Shown piece after piece: positions 37,196 to 46,859 of a stretch of 64,000 nt of DNA (its first letter is position 1; each line of letters starts with the position of its first letter). This stretch comes from DASPOF01 sp035626155 (GTDB taxonomy: Bacteria > Desulfobacterota > Binatia > Binatales > Binataceae). The notes beneath the pieces were generated by a model. It did not search any database. It was given only the letters and a program-made list of their open reading frames with translations, and was not told the origin of the DNA. The stretch is from positions 1 through 64,000 of the forward strand of contig DASPOF010000127.1 of NCBI GenBank assembly GCA_035626155.1. Reading direction: 5' to 3'. A program made the translations under genes and the position numbers.

Positions 37196-40093
37196 ATGCC
37201 AATGCCCACCCTCGACGCTCTCAGAAACCAGCTCGCCCGCTCCATCGAGGGCGAGGTCCGATTCGACGCCGGCTCGCTCGCCGTCTATTCAACCGATGCT
37301 TCAAATTACCGGCAGGTGCCGATCGGCGTCGTGGTTCCGCGCCACGAGGGCGACGTCGGGCGCGCGCTCGCGATCGCGCGCGACAATGGGCTGCCGATCC
37401 TTTCGCGCGGCGGCGGCACCAGTCTGGCCGGGCAGGCCACGAATGCGGCGCTCGTGCTCGACTTCTCGAAGTACATGAACCGGATTCTCGCGATCGACCC
37501 CGCCAATCGCACCGCCGAGGTTGAACCCGGCGTCGTGCAGAGCCAGCTCAACGCAGCGCTCGCCGCGCACGGGCTTTTCTTCGCCCCGGACCCATCGACC
37601 AAGGATCGCTGCACGATCGGCGGGATGATCGGCAACAACTCGTGCGGCGCGCATTCGGCGGCTTACGGGAAGACGGTCGATAATCTCGCCGCGCTCGATG
37701 CGATCCTGTACGACGGTACGCATCTTAAGCTTGAGGGCCCGATGAGCGATGCGGAACTTGACGGCGCGATCGCGGAGGGCGGCCGCGCGGGCGAGATGCT
37801 CCGCTCGCTTCGCGATCTGCGCGATCGATCCGCGGATTTGGTTCGCGAGCATTTCCCGAAAATCCCGCGCCGCGTCTCGGGCTACAATCTCGATCAGCTC
37901 CTGCCGGAGGCGGGCTTCAACCTGGCGCGCGCGCTCGTCGGCTCTGAGGGCAGCCTGGCGGTCACGCTGCGCGCCACGGTGCAGGCCGTTCGCCGGCCGG
38001 AGAAACTCGCGCTGGTGGTGCTCGGCTTCGATGATGTCTATCTCGCCGCGGACCAGACGGCGCGGATACTGGAGCATCGCCCCGAGGCGCTCGAGGGCTT
38101 CGACCATCACCTGCCCGACTTCGCACGGGAAAAGGGGCTCGAGGCCGTCCGGCTGCTTCCCAGCGGGCGCGCGTTCCTGCTGGTCGAACTCGGCGGCGAC
38201 ACGGCCGACGAAGCGCGCGAACGGGCGGAGCGCCTCATCGGCGAGGCGCGCCGGATTCGCGAATGCTCGGGCGTCGCGTATCTCGGCGATCCGGGCGACC
38301 AGGGCGCGGTCTGGCGGCTTCGCGAGTCGGGGCTCGGCTCGGGCGCATACATTCCCGGCCATCCGCGCACCTGGCCGGGCGCCGAGGACACCGCGGTGCC
38401 GCCAGCGAAGCTCGGCGCGTATCTGCGGTCGTTCAACACGATTCTCGACCGCCACGATCTCTCGGCCGCGACCTACTATGGCCATTTCGGAGAGGGATGC
38501 GTTCATGCGCGAATCAATTTCGATCTCGCAAGCGAGCGCGGGATTGCGATATTCCGCCGCGCGATGACCGAGATCGGCGCGCTGGTCGCGGAGTTCGGGG
38601 GATCGCTCTCGGGCGAGCACGGCGACGGCCTGGCGCGCTCGGAGCTGCTCCCGATGATGTATCCGCCTGCGCTGATGGATGCGTTCAGGGACTTCAAGCG
38701 CGCCTTTGATCCCGCGGGGCGGATGAATCCGGGGGTGATCGTCGATGCGCACCGGCTGGATTCGCATCTGCGGCTCGGTCCGCGCTACAGCCCGCACGCG
38801 GTTGCGACTCACTTCGATCTGAGCGCCGAGGGCGGCCTGGCCGGTGCCGCGCTCAAGTGCGTCGGAATCGGCAAGTGCCGCAAGACCGATGCGGGCACGA
38901 TGTGCCCATCGTACATGGCGACGCGCGAGGAGATTCATTCCACGCGCGGACGCGCGCGGCTGCTGTTCGAGGCGCTGACGGGCGACTTGCTCGATGGCGG
39001 CTTCAGCGACCCGGCGATCAAGGAGGCGCTCGACCTGTGCCTGTCATGCAAGGCGTGCAAGAACGAATGCCCGGCATCGGTGGACATGGCGACGTACCGG
39101 GCCGAGTTCTTCGCGCACTACTACGAGCGGAATCCCCGGCCGCTTCATGCGCGATTCTTCGCGCATCTGCACGAACTTGCGCGCCTCGCGTCGATCGCGC
39201 CGGCGCTCGCAAATGCGGTCTCGCACGCGGCGGGCCTGGACGCGCTCGCAAAGCGCGCCCTCGGAATTCATCCCGAACGCACGCTTCCTCGTTTCGCCAG
39301 CCGCACGTTTCGATCATGGTTCGCGCGGCACGCCGGTGCGAATCCCGCGGCGCGCGAGGTCGTGCTGTTCCCCGACACGTTCAACAATTTCTTCGAACCG
39401 CAGGTCCCGATCGCCGCAGTGGCCGTGCTCGAACGCGCGGGATTTCGCGTGACGATTCCCGCGGCCGACCTCTGCTGCGGGCGCCCGCTCTATGATCAGG
39501 GCATGCTCGATACGGCCCGCCAGCGGCTGGTCGAGGCGATGGATGCGCTTAGTCCCGCGGTCGAGCGGGGCGCGATCGTCGTCGGGCTGGAGCCAAGCTG
39601 CATTCTCACGTTCCGCGATGAGCTTCCGGCGCTGTTCCCGGCCGATCCGCGAGCGCGCGCGCTCGCATCGCGCGCGCTGATGCTCGATGAATTCCTCGCG
39701 CGCGAGGCGGCGGGGTTTGCTCCCCCGCCATTGCGCGCCAACGCGCTGCTCCACGGCCATTGCCATCAAAAGGCGATCGCGGGAATCGGACACGAGACCG
39801 CCCTGCTCTCGCGCATCGAGGGGCTTAAGCTGGACGTGCTCGATGCGGGATGTTGCGGGATGGCGGGAGCGTTCGGGTACGACCGCCGCCATTTCGCAGT
39901 TTCGCGTGCGATCGGCGAGCGCGTGCTGATACCGGTGATCGAAAAATCCGCGCCGGATACGATTATCGTGGCGGACGGATTCTCGTGCCGCTCGCAGATC
40001 CGCCAGTTCTGTCCCGGCCGCCGCCCGATGCATCTGGCAGAGGTCCTCGACCTCGCCGCCGGAGCTAATACTCGCCCGGGCGTGCCGGGCTAG
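37196..40093 (+). CDS. FAD-linked oxidase with C-terminal Fe-S/CCG domains (YdiJ-like)
   Basis: 965-residue fusion. The N-terminal FAD-binding PCMH domain (VVVPRHEGDVGRALAIA, GGGTSLAGQ, CTIGGMIGNNSCGAHS) leads to a FAD-oxidase C-domain (YYGHFGEGCVHARINFD, GEHGDGLARSELLPMMY). Two Cys clusters follow: CVGIGKCRK...MCPSYMAT and CLSCKACKNECPASVD. Last come two cysteine-rich CCG-type motifs (DLCCGRPLYDQG and DAGCCGMAGAFGYDR). The layout equals E. coli YdiJ and GlcD-GlcF fusions, which oxidise 2-hydroxyacids such as lactate, glycolate or 2-hydroxyglutarate and pass electrons on. The substrate is not determined. Confidence 0.92.
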   Translation: MPMPTLDALRNQLARSIEGEVRFDAGSLAVYSTDASNYRQVPIGVVVPRHEGDVGRALAIARDNGLPILSRGGGTSLAGQATNAALVLDFSKYMNRILAIDPANRTAEVEPGVVQSQLNAALAAHGLFFAPDPSTKDRCTIGGMIGNNSCGAHSAAYGKTVDNLAALDAILYDGTHLKLEGPMSDAELDGAIAEGGRAGEMLRSLRDLRDRSADLVREHFPKIPRRVSGYNLDQLLPEAGFNLARALVGSEGSLAVTLRATVQAVRRPEKLALVVLGFDDVYLAADQTARILEHRPEALEGFDHHLPDFAREKGLEAVRLLPSGRAFLLVELGGDTADEARERAERLIGEARRIRECSGVAYLGDPGDQGAVWRLRESGLGSGAYIPGHPRTWPGAEDTAVPPAKLGAYLRSFNTILDRHDLSAATYYGHFGEGCVHARINFDLASERGIAIFRRAMTEIGALVAEFGGSLSGEHGDGLARSELLPMMYPPALMDAFRDFKRAFDPAGRMNPGVIVDAHRLDSHLRLGPRYSPHAVATHFDLSAEGGLAGAALKCVGIGKCRKTDAGTMCPSYMATREEIHSTRGRARLLFEALTGDLLDGGFSDPAIKEALDLCLSCKACKNECPASVDMATYRAEFFAHYYERNPRPLHARFFAHLHELARLASIAPALANAVSHAAGLDALAKRALGIHPERTLPRFASRTFRSWFARHAGANPAAREVVLFPDTFNNFFEPQVPIAAVAVLERAGFRVTIPAADLCCGRPLYDQGMLDTARQRLVEAMDALSPAVERGAIVVGLEPSCILTFRDELPALFPADPRARALASRALMLDEFLAREAAGFAPPPLRANALLHGHCHQKAIAGIGHETALLSRIEGLKLDVLDAGCCGMAGAFGYDRRHFAVSRAIGERVLIPVIEKSAPDTIIVADGFSCRSQIRQFCPGRRPMHLAEVLDLAAGANTRPGVPG

Positions 40094-40123
40094 CGACGTC
40101 GCAAGTCTCTCGCGATTGGCGCG

Positions 40124-40140
40124 GCCGCTCAGAGAGCGGC
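40124..40140. terminator. Hairpin at the convergent FAD-oxidase / UbiA junction
   Basis: GCCGCTC-AGA-GAGCGGC, a perfect 7-bp stem with a 3-base loop that contains the stop codon of the UbiA-family gene. There is no T tract on either strand, so it is a weak terminator candidate. It lies 30 bases past the stop of the oxidase gene on the plus strand. Confidence 0.35.
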
Positions 40141-41157
40141 TGCGATGCGGTTTATAATCAGCCCCAGAACAAACAGCGCGCCCGCGCGACGCGTATGGAT
40201 GAACGCCGCGCCAACGTACCATAGCGGCCACACCGGGTAGCCGCGCGGCGGCTCCGCAGGCTTCGCCATCGAGTAGAAATTGACCGTGCGCCACAGGACC
40301 GGCAGCGCTGCGAGCACCAACAACACGCCGAACCCCAGCACGCCGAGCAAGACCAGCGCGACCGTGACCACATAGAAGGAAATCATCAAGCCCTGGTTCA
40401 GCCGCAGCGCGACGCGCTCGCCAAGAATCACCGGCAACGTGCTGACATGCTGCCCCGCGTCGTAGGGGAGCTTGTCGATGTGCTTCCCGATCAGCACCGT
40501 CGTCACCAAAATCGCGTACGGCAGCGATGCGACCCAGACCCAGGCCGGAAGCGTCCCGGTCGTCACGAAATAGGTTCCGCAAACCATCAGCGGTCCCCAC
40601 ACGATGAAGACGCCGGGCTCGCCGAGGCCCCTATGTTTGAGTCTGAGCGGCGGCGCCACGTAAAACACGCTGATGAAAAGCCCGGCCAATGCGAACACGA
40701 CGATGAGCCATCCGCGAACCGCGAAAAGGACGCCGAGTATGCACGCGTCGGCGAGGTTCAGAATTACGATCGCACGCAGAAGCTCCGACTTGGTAATCCA
40801 GCCCGACAGCACCGGATGCGGGGCGTAGAGAGCGCGCGGCGCTGACGAAGTGTCGATGCCGCTTTCCAGATCGAAGTAGTCGTTGATCAGGTTGTTGCTG
40901 GCGTGCGCGATCATCAGGCCCGCAAGGCCGAGCAGGAAGTACCACCAGTTCGCACCAGCCGCTCCGCCCGCGAGCAGGCCGCCGATAAGGCCGGAGGTGA
41001 GCGTCATCGGCAGGACCGCGGCGCGCGTCATGATGAGCCAGCGCGAGACGGCGTCGATGGGCCGATCGGGGGGCAGATTCACCGACAGGAGCGCCTCGCG
41101 CCAGTTGCGCAATCTCGCGCCCATGTCCATCGGAGCCGTGTTGGCGAGTTCGGCCAT
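40129..41157 (-). CDS. UbiA-family prenyltransferase
   Basis: 342-residue polytopic membrane protein with about eight to nine helices. The first Asp-rich motif is NNLINDYFDLESGID. The second is replaced by GKHIDKLPYDAGQHVSTLPVILG, between which are typical UbiA-type helices. MenA-like proteins are the closest in layout, but the second motif is unusual, so I name only the superfamily. Possible roles are quinone, heme or lipid prenylation. The ATG at 41157 gives a polar first 40 residues before the first helix. Confidence 0.85.
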   Translation of the reverse strand: MAELANTAPMDMGARLRNWREALLSVNLPPDRPIDAVSRWLIMTRAAVLPMTLTSGLIGGLLAGGAAGANWWYFLLGLAGLMIAHASNNLINDYFDLESGIDTSSAPRALYAPHPVLSGWITKSELLRAIVILNLADACILGVLFAVRGWLIVVFALAGLFISVFYVAPPLRLKHRGLGEPGVFIVWGPLMVCGTYFVTTGTLPAWVWVASLPYAILVTTVLIGKHIDKLPYDAGQHVSTLPVILGERVALRLNQGLMISFYVVTVALVLLGVLGFGVLLVLAALPVLWRTVNFYSMAKPAEPPRGYPVWPLWYVGAAFIHTRRAGALFVLGLIINRIAAAL

Positions 41158-41306
41158 AGTTGATCAGCACGCAAGCCGCGCTCTGCGGCCGCTAGTTTGC
41201 GTCGAAGCGGATTCTATTTCAACTGTCCGCGATGGTCAGAGAAAATTCGGCGCGATTTTCCGCATCGCAGATGCCCGCGGTCGCCGGGAGTGGGCGAATT
41301 CCCCCG

Positions 41307-41342
41307 AAAAAAGCGAAGGCGACCCCCTTGGTGGGCCGCCTT
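41307..41342 (-). terminator. Rho-independent terminator after the last isc-cluster gene
   Basis: On the minus strand, AAGGCG...CGCCTT pair (41337-41342 with 41316-41321), with CCC/GGG pairing inside, followed by CGC and a run of six T (41307-41312). It lies 47 bases after the stop of the gene at 41389-41982 and plausibly ends the iscS-to-unknown-protein transcript. The rest of 41158-41388 shows nothing else I can name. Confidence 0.6.
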
Positions 41343-41388
41343 TCAAACTGTCGCACGAAACCAGCCGCCGGGAGCGGCCGGAACGCGC

Positions 41389-41982
41389 TCAGGCGCGATG
41401 CGCTTTGCGAAACTTCGAGGGCCGCCGGACCGCGCGCGCGCGCGCGCCCTTGCGATGAGACTCCGCCGCCTTGACGGCGGCTTTCGCCGGTTCGACGGCG
41501 CTGCTCGCCGCGACCGCAGCCGGCTCATCGGCAAGCACCTGCGCCTCGACGGTCACCGCAATCGGCTGCGCCTCGATCGCCGCGCGGCGCTGCTCGAGCA
41601 CTTCGATGTGGCGCTCCTTCCAGCCGTGCAATCCGCGCCTCATGTACTCGGGGTTGATGTCGAGCATGTCGCAGACGTTGTCGAACGAGAAGACCCAGCG
41701 CTTGTCCTCGTGGTTGATCCACTCCTCGGCGTCGCGAAACAGCCTCTGGCCCTTGTTGGTGGCCGCATCGATGCACTTCATGAAGCACTCGATGGCGTCC
41801 TCGAGGACGCTGAGGATGAGCCGCTTCTCGCCTTCGAGGAGATGCTTCTTGCGCATCGCCTCGAAGTACTGGATCGGCAAAAGCGTGTCGGGTTCGAACA
41901 AGCCCGGCAGCTTTTCGTCCAACGTCTCCTTTTCCTGCATCTTTCCCCCCTGCTCCGCCCGCAATATCACCTGGTCTTCCAC
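41389..41982 (-). CDS. Conserved protein of unknown function downstream of iscX
   Basis: 197 residues, no family name that I can give. The first 130 residues look conserved: LPGLFEPDTLLPIQYFEA, a helix with LILSVLEDAIECFMKCIDAATNKGQRLFRDAEEWI, then WVFSFDNVCDMLDINPEYMRRGLHGWKERH, which looks like a small helical DNA-binding or adaptor domain. The tail (about 150-197) is Ala/Lys/Arg-rich and low-complexity. I recall similar proteins as hypotheticals in deltaproteobacteria. It begins 43 bases after iscX on the same strand and is followed by a terminator, so it is probably the last gene of the isc transcript. Confidence 0.8.
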   Translation of the reverse strand: MEDQVILRAEQGGKMQEKETLDEKLPGLFEPDTLLPIQYFEAMRKKHLLEGEKRLILSVLEDAIECFMKCIDAATNKGQRLFRDAEEWINHEDKRWVFSFDNVCDMLDINPEYMRRGLHGWKERHIEVLEQRRAAIEAQPIAVTVEAQVLADEPAAVAASSAVEPAKAAVKAAESHRKGARARAVRRPSKFRKAHRA

Positions 41983-42025
41983 AACCCCACCTCCTCAGAT
42001 GATTGAGACGCTAGTCCACCCGCCC

Positions 42026-42253
42026 CTATTCATCATTCTCATCTTCATTTTGCTCTTCGTAGAGGTCATGCCAGGCCATCTGGATGGCTTCCAGCTTGCT
42101 TTCGCTGGCGCCGCCCGGCGCGTCATCGAATTCGTCGAGGTCGATTATCCACTGGCGCAGGTCGGTAAATCGCACATCGAGAGGGTCGAGTCCGGGGTGG
42201 TTTTCGGCAAGTATCTCGGCAATCTCCTCCGCTTGATCCCACTTGAGTCCCAT
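42026..42253 (-). CDS. iscX: Fe-S cluster assembly protein IscX
   Basis: Small acidic protein that binds IscS and tunes cluster assembly. 75 residues from the ATG at 42253: LKWDQAEEIAEILAENHPGLDPLDVRFTDLRQWI, then LEAIQMAWHDLYEE at the end, all hallmarks of IscX/YfhJ. GGAGG lies about ten bases upstream of this ATG. An ATG at 42283 inside the end of hscA is in frame but adds ten atypical residues. Last recognised ISC gene of the cluster. Confidence 0.92.
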   Translation of the reverse strand: MGLKWDQAEEIAEILAENHPGLDPLDVRFTDLRQWIIDLDEFDDAPGGASESKLEAIQMAWHDLYEEQNEDENDE

Positions 42254-42269
42254 CTTGAGGGCGCCTCCG

Positions 42270-44132
42270 TTACGACAACTCATCCACTGACTTTTTCTTG
42301 AGCGCCTGGCCGATCTCGAAGTTCATGATCCGCGCTGCGAACGGCGTGGTCAGCTCGTTCAGTTGATTGACGAGTTTGGAAATGAGGTCGCGATCGGTTC
42401 CCGTGCGCGCCGCTTCCAGCCTCGCCGCCTCCTCCTCCATTTTCCCGCGCTCGCCGGCGTCTATCAAATCCGGATAATCGCCTAGCTGCTTGCGAAGCGC
42501 AACCAGTATTTGCTCGGCGTCGTTGCGAGCCGAAATCAGGAGCCGTTGCTCCAGGTCCTGCTCGCCGAGATCGATCGCCTCCTCGAGCATCCGCTCGATT
42601 TCCTCGTCCGTCAGCCCGTAGCTGGGCTTGACGTCGACCGAATGCTCGCGGCCGGTGCGCTCATCGCGCGCGCTGACATTTAGTATCCCGTTTGCATCGA
42701 TGAGGAAAGTGACCGCGATCCGGGGCACGCCGGCCGGCTGGAGCTCGATTGGCCCCAGCTTGAACCGGGCCAGGCTGCGGCAATCCCTGGCCAGCTCCCG
42801 CTCGCCCTGCAGCACATGGACATCGACGTGGGTCTGATTATCGACCGCGGTGGTAAACATCTCGGTGACGCTGGTCGGAATCGTGGTATTGCGATGGATG
42901 ATCCGCTCCATCACGCCGCCCATCGTTTCGATTCCGAGCGAAAGCGGCACTACGTCGAGCAGGAGCATGTCGCCCTGCGTGCCCATCAGGACGCCGGCCT
43001 GCACCGCTGCGCCCAGCGCGACGACTTCCTCGGGATCGATCGAGCACAACGGTTCGCGCCGGAACAACTGCGCGACGCGCCGGCGGACCATCGGCATCCG
43101 TGTCGCGCCGCCCACCAGCACGACGGCATCGACGGCGCCGGTTTCAAGCTTCGCGTCGGCAAGCGCCATCTCGCATCGCCGCATAGTCTGGTCCACGAAT
43201 GGCGCCGCGATCGCCTCGAGCTCCGCGCGCGTCAGCCGTTTGCTCACCGTATGTCCCGGCAGCGCGACAACCAGTTCGGTTTCCCCGAATTCGCTCAGCC
43301 GCTTCTTGGCGTCCTCGGCGGCCCTGCGCGCGCTGTTCCACACGTGCCGATCGGTTTTTATGCGATCGGGTACGTCCGCGAGCAGCCAGGCCACGAGCGC
43401 GTTGTCGATATCGTCGCCGCCGAGATGAGTATCGCCGTTGGTCGCCAGCACCTCGAAGATGCCTTCCTTGATGCTCAGGACCGAGATGTCGAATGTGCCG
43501 CCGCCGAAGTCGTAGACCGCGACGTTTCCCTTCGCGATGCGGTTGAGCCCGTAGGCGAGCGATGCGGCAGTGGGCTCGTTGACCAGGCGGACCACTTCGA
43601 GACGGGCAAGCCGCCCGGCGTCCTTGGTGGCCTGGCGCTGGCCGTCATTGAAATACGCCGGGACGGTGATGACGACGCGTTCGACCACTTCGCCCAGCGC
43701 GCGCTCGACGCGCCGCTTGAGCGCCTTCAAGATTTTTGCGGAGATTTGCGGCGGCGTGAGTGTGCGCTTTCCGATCTGGAAACGGGCGACCGGGCCGCTC
43801 AGATCCGCAAACGCGTAGCGGTTGCGATCCTCCGCTGCGATCTCATCGCCGCCCAGTCCCATGTAGCGCTTGACCGAACGAATCACTGCGCCGTACTCAC
43901 CGCCGGGAAAGCCGGCGGCGCTTACGCGGCCGTCCTTCTCGACCGTCAGATGCGGCTCCATCTCGATCGCGCGGCGTCCGACGTGCACTGCGCCATTGGG
44001 CGCAATCGCCACGACCGAGGGCAGGAGGACTTCGCCGGTCTCGGGGTCGGCAATCACGCGCGGCGCGCCCTGCTCCATCACGCCGATGAGGCTGTTGGTC
44101 GTGCCGAGATCGATTCCGAAAATCCGCGCCAT
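42270..44132 (-). CDS. hscA: Fe-S protein assembly chaperone HscA
   Basis: Specialised Hsp70 that, with HscB, releases clusters from IscU to acceptor proteins. 620 residues. The ATPase domain opens [17 protein letters not shown] and includes [37 protein letters not shown] and [13 protein letters not shown]. The substrate domain has [17 protein letters not shown] and the usual HscA spacing and length. Gene order hscB-hscA-iscX identifies it as HscA rather than DnaK. Confidence 0.95.
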   Translation of the reverse strand: MARIFGIDLGTTNSLIGVMEQGAPRVIADPETGEVLLPSVVAIAPNGAVHVGRRAIEMEPHLTVEKDGRVSAAGFPGGEYGAVIRSVKRYMGLGGDEIAAEDRNRYAFADLSGPVARFQIGKRTLTPPQISAKILKALKRRVERALGEVVERVVITVPAYFNDGQRQATKDAGRLARLEVVRLVNEPTAASLAYGLNRIAKGNVAVYDFGGGTFDISVLSIKEGIFEVLATNGDTHLGGDDIDNALVAWLLADVPDRIKTDRHVWNSARRAAEDAKKRLSEFGETELVVALPGHTVSKRLTRAELEAIAAPFVDQTMRRCEMALADAKLETGAVDAVVLVGGATRMPMVRRRVAQLFRREPLCSIDPEEVVALGAAVQAGVLMGTQGDMLLLDVVPLSLGIETMGGVMERIIHRNTTIPTSVTEMFTTAVDNQTHVDVHVLQGERELARDCRSLARFKLGPIELQPAGVPRIAVTFLIDANGILNVSARDERTGREHSVDVKPSYGLTDEEIERMLEEAIDLGEQDLEQRLLISARNDAEQILVALRKQLGDYPDLIDAGERGKMEEEAARLEAARTGTDRDLISKLVNQLNELTTPFAARIMNFEIGQALKKKSVDELS

Positions 44133-44133
44133 A

Positions 44134-44781
44134 TCAGGCGGCCTTTGTGTTCTCCAGCTCTCGATCGACGTCGCGGATCAGCGTGCGCAGGTACGCGATT
44201 CTGGACAGGATCGCCTTAAGCTCCGCAGTAAGCCGGTTGGCATCGGATGCGCCGCTTGAATCCCATCGCGCAAAATTTTCCGCCAGCGCGCGCTGCGAGT
44301 CATCCCATATCGCCTGCAACTCGGCGCGCCGCGCGCCGACTGCCTGGGCGAGCGCGCCCGCATCGCGTCCCGCCATCGCCCTGAGCGCCGCGAGCTGCTC
44401 CTGGACATCGAATACCAGCTCGGCAAGATCGCCCGGCACCTGCTTGTTGTCCGTTGCGAGCTTGTGGCCGTTCAGTTCGAGCCAGTAAAGCCCCCGCGCG
44501 GCCGGATCGCGCAGCGTCCGATACGCGCGCGTGACCAGCGCAGTCGCGCTCAGGCTCGCAGCGCGGACCGCGGCGGGCCGATTAGCAAAGCGGTCGGGAT
44601 GAATCTTGCGGCTCAAGTCGTGATAGGAGCGTTCGAGGGCGGCAGGATTGATTACGAGCTTGCGATCGAGTCCCAGCGCCGCGAAACAGTCGAGTTCAGC
44701 CGCAAGCGGCCCGCCGCATTCCGTGCAAATCAACCGCGGCGCCTGGCGCGATCCGCACGACGGGCATTGGATCAACATCAC
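44134..44781 (-). CDS. hscB: Fe-S assembly co-chaperone HscB with N-terminal Cys4 motif
   Basis: J-domain protein that recruits IscU to HscA. 215 residues. The N-terminus has [17 protein letters not shown] (Cys6, 9, 19, 22), a probable zinc site, then the J-domain ([38 protein letters not shown] motif) and a C-terminal three-helix IscU-binding domain. Most bacterial HscB proteins begin directly with the J-domain; the Cys4 extension resembles eukaryotic HSC20. It starts 24 bases after iscA and ends next to hscA. Confidence 0.92.
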   Translation of the reverse strand: MMLIQCPSCGSRQAPRLICTECGGPLAAELDCFAALGLDRKLVINPAALERSYHDLSRKIHPDRFANRPAAVRAASLSATALVTRAYRTLRDPAARGLYWLELNGHKLATDNKQVPGDLAELVFDVQEQLAALRAMAGRDAGALAQAVGARRAELQAIWDDSQRALAENFARWDSSGASDANRLTAELKAILSRIAYLRTLIRDVDRELENTKAA

Positions 44782-44805
44782 CCCGGCCTCTCCGCCCCAG
44801 TTCGC

Positions 44806-45126
44806 TCATACGACGAACGATTCCCCGCATCCGCAGCTTCGCTTGACGTTGGGATTGATGACCCTGAACCCCGACGACATCAGCTCCTCGACGTAGTCGA
44901 GTTCGGAACCGTTCAAATACAGGAAGCTCTTCTTGTCGACGATCAGGCGTGCGCCATCGCGCTCGAAAATCTTGTCGCGTTCCTTCGCGCCGTCGATCTC
45001 CATCCGGTACTGAAGCCCCGAGCATCCGCCGCCGACGACCTTGACGCGCAGGCCAACGCCCTCGCCCCTGGCTGCGGCGAGTTGCCTGATCTTCTCCGCG
45101 GCGGTTTCCGACAGCGAAATCATCAC
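44806..45126 (-). CDS. iscA: A-type iron-sulfur carrier IscA
   Basis: 106-residue carrier that accepts and delivers Fe-S clusters. Conserved cysteines are in GGGCSGLQY and the C-terminal SCGCGESF; the central region FLYLNGSELDYVEELMSSGFRVINPN is also typical. Position after iscU (eight-base gap) supports IscA over ErpA or SufA, which have the same motifs. Confidence 0.94.
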   Translation of the reverse strand: MMISLSETAAEKIRQLAAARGEGVGLRVKVVGGGCSGLQYRMEIDGAKERDKIFERDGARLIVDKKSFLYLNGSELDYVEELMSSGFRVINPNVKRSCGCGESFVV

Positions 45127-45134
45127 GGGGCCGG

Positions 45135-45548
45135 TTACGCCCGCTGCGCCTTGGCGGGCTCCACGCCCGCGCCCTTGCGCTTCTTCCAGTCGTTGATCGC
45201 CGCCTTGATCGCGTCCTCGGCGAGCACCGAGCAGTGAATCTTCACGGGCGGGAGGTTGAGTTCCTTCACGATGACGGTGTTCTTGATCGCGATCGCCTCA
45301 TCGATGTGCTTGCCCTTGACCAGCTCGGTCACGTAGCTCGAACTCGCGATCGCGCTGCCGCATCCGAACGTCTTGAACTTCGCATCCTCGATCATCCCGC
45401 TGTCGCTGATCTTGAGCTGCAGCTTCATCACGTCGCCGCACTCGGGTGCGCCCACCACGCCGGTGCCGACGTTGGGCTCGTCCTTCGCGAAGCTGCCCAC
45501 GTTGCGGGGGTTGTCGTAGTGATCGAGAACCTTACTCGAATATGCCAT
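45135..45548 (-). CDS. iscU: Fe-S cluster scaffold IscU
   Basis: 137-residue scaffold on which clusters are built. The three ligand cysteines are in GAPECGDVMKLQL, KFKTFGCGSAIASSS and VKIHCSVLAEDAI. The LPPVK peptide recognised by HscA is present (NLPPVKIHC). The start YSSKVLDHYDNPRNVGSF is the family opening. It has a Lys-rich tail and lies 15 bases after iscS. Confidence 0.97.
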   Translation of the reverse strand: MAYSSKVLDHYDNPRNVGSFAKDEPNVGTGVVGAPECGDVMKLQLKISDSGMIEDAKFKTFGCGSAIASSSYVTELVKGKHIDEAIAIKNTVIVKELNLPPVKIHCSVLAEDAIKAAINDWKKRKGAGVEPAKAQRA

Positions 45549-45563
45549 AAGGCCTCCGGCCGA

Positions 45564-46790
45564 TTATTCCCTCATCGCCTTCCAGTTGACCGACTTGAGA
45601 TCGACCCCTTCCTTCGCCATCTCGTACAGCGGCGACATCTCGCGCAGCCGCTTGACCTCGCGGGAGACCCGGTCGGTCACGTAATCGACCTCTTCTTCGG
45701 TATTGAAACGCCCCAGCCCGAATCGAATCGAACTGTGCGCCAACTCTTCATTGATGCCGAGCGCGCGAATCACGTAGGACGGCTCCAGCGTCGCCGACGT
45801 GCATGCGGACCCGGAGCTGACCGCGACGTCGCTGATGCCCATCAGGAGCGACTCGCCCTCGACGTACGCGAAGCTCACGTTCAGGTTGCCGGGCAGGCGC
45901 TGGGTCGGATGACCGTTGACGTAGACCTCGTCGAGGCGCTCGAATATCCCGGCCTGGAGCTTGTTTCGGAGCTCGCCAAGCCGCCGCGCCTCCTCCGGCA
46001 TCTCCCGCCCCGCGATCTCAAACGCGGCGCCCATCCCGACGATTCCCGTCACATTCAGCGTCCCCGACCGCATCCCGCGCTCGTGTCCGCCGCCATCGAT
46101 AATCGGCGTGATCCTGACCCGCGGGCCCTTCGAGCGGACGTACAATGCGCCGACGCCCTTCGGACCATAAATCTTGTGACCGCTCATCGCGAGCAGATCG
46201 ATCCCGTCGGCTTCAACGTCCACGGGGATCTTGCCCACCGCCTGGACCGCATCGCAGTGAAACACGACGCCCTTGTCCTTGGCGATCCTGCCGATCTCGC
46301 GAATCGGATGAATCGTGCCGATCTCGTTGTTGGCGTACATGATCGTGATCAGTACGGTCTTATCGGTAATTGCGTTGCGGACCTCGTCGGGGTCCACCAT
46401 TCCGTACCGGTCCACCCGCAGGTAGGTGACCGTCGCCTTGCCTTGGCGTTCCAGGGCGCGGCAACTGTCGAGCACGGCCTTGTGCTCGGTCACGCAGGTG
46501 ATGATGTGATTGCCCCTCTCCTTCTGGAACTCGATGACGCCCTTAATCGCGAGATTGTCGGATTCGGTGGCGCCGCTGGTGAAGATAATCTCCTTGGGCT
46601 TGGCATTGATTAGCCCCGCAATCTGATTGCGCGCCTTGTCGACCGCCTCTTCCGCCTCCCAGCCAAAGCTGTGGTTGCGGCTGGCAGCATTCCCGAACTT
46701 CTCCGTAAAGTAAGGGAGCATCGCCTTCACAACCCGGTCATCGCACCGGGTGGTGGCGTGATTATCCATGTAGATCGGCGTCTTAAGCAT
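45564..46790 (-). CDS. iscS: Cysteine desulfurase IscS
   Basis: PLP enzyme that takes sulfur from cysteine for Fe-S clusters and other thiolation. 408 residues: [15 protein letters not shown] at the start, [13 protein letters not shown], the PLP lysine in [17 protein letters not shown], and the mobile loop with the catalytic Cys in [15 protein letters not shown]. First gene of the isc operon; the upstream region holds a promoter with an overlapping palindrome. No iscR precedes it. Confidence 0.97.
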   Translation of the reverse strand: MLKTPIYMDNHATTRCDDRVVKAMLPYFTEKFGNAASRNHSFGWEAEEAVDKARNQIAGLINAKPKEIIFTSGATESDNLAIKGVIEFQKERGNHIITCVTEHKAVLDSCRALERQGKATVTYLRVDRYGMVDPDEVRNAITDKTVLITIMYANNEIGTIHPIREIGRIAKDKGVVFHCDAVQAVGKIPVDVEADGIDLLAMSGHKIYGPKGVGALYVRSKGPRVRITPIIDGGGHERGMRSGTLNVTGIVGMGAAFEIAGREMPEEARRLGELRNKLQAGIFERLDEVYVNGHPTQRLPGNLNVSFAYVEGESLLMGISDVAVSSGSACTSATLEPSYVIRALGINEELAHSSIRFGLGRFNTEEEVDYVTDRVSREVKRLREMSPLYEMAKEGVDLKSVNWKAMRE

Positions 46791-46836
46791 CTCGTTCTCT
46801 GGCTTCGTCTCTTTCAGGACACGGGCCGAAACCGAT

Positions 46837-46859
46837 TAGTGGACCTGTCGAGTCCACTA
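46837..46859. promoter_or_regulatory. IscR/Rrf2-type palindromic operator at iscS
   Basis: Perfect 8-bp inverted repeat TAGTGGAC-N7-GTCCACTA. The GAC-N7-GTC core and the ATAG/CTA flanks fit the known type 1 IscR site (ATASYYGAC-N7-GTCRRSTAT) at 17 of 25 positions by my count on the minus strand. It overlaps the proposed iscS -10, the usual place for repression. Confidence 0.65.

Noticed and set aside
37301..38938. 545-codon minus-strand open frame over the FAD oxidase
   Set aside because: Antisense shadow of a gene with clear flavin-binding motifs.
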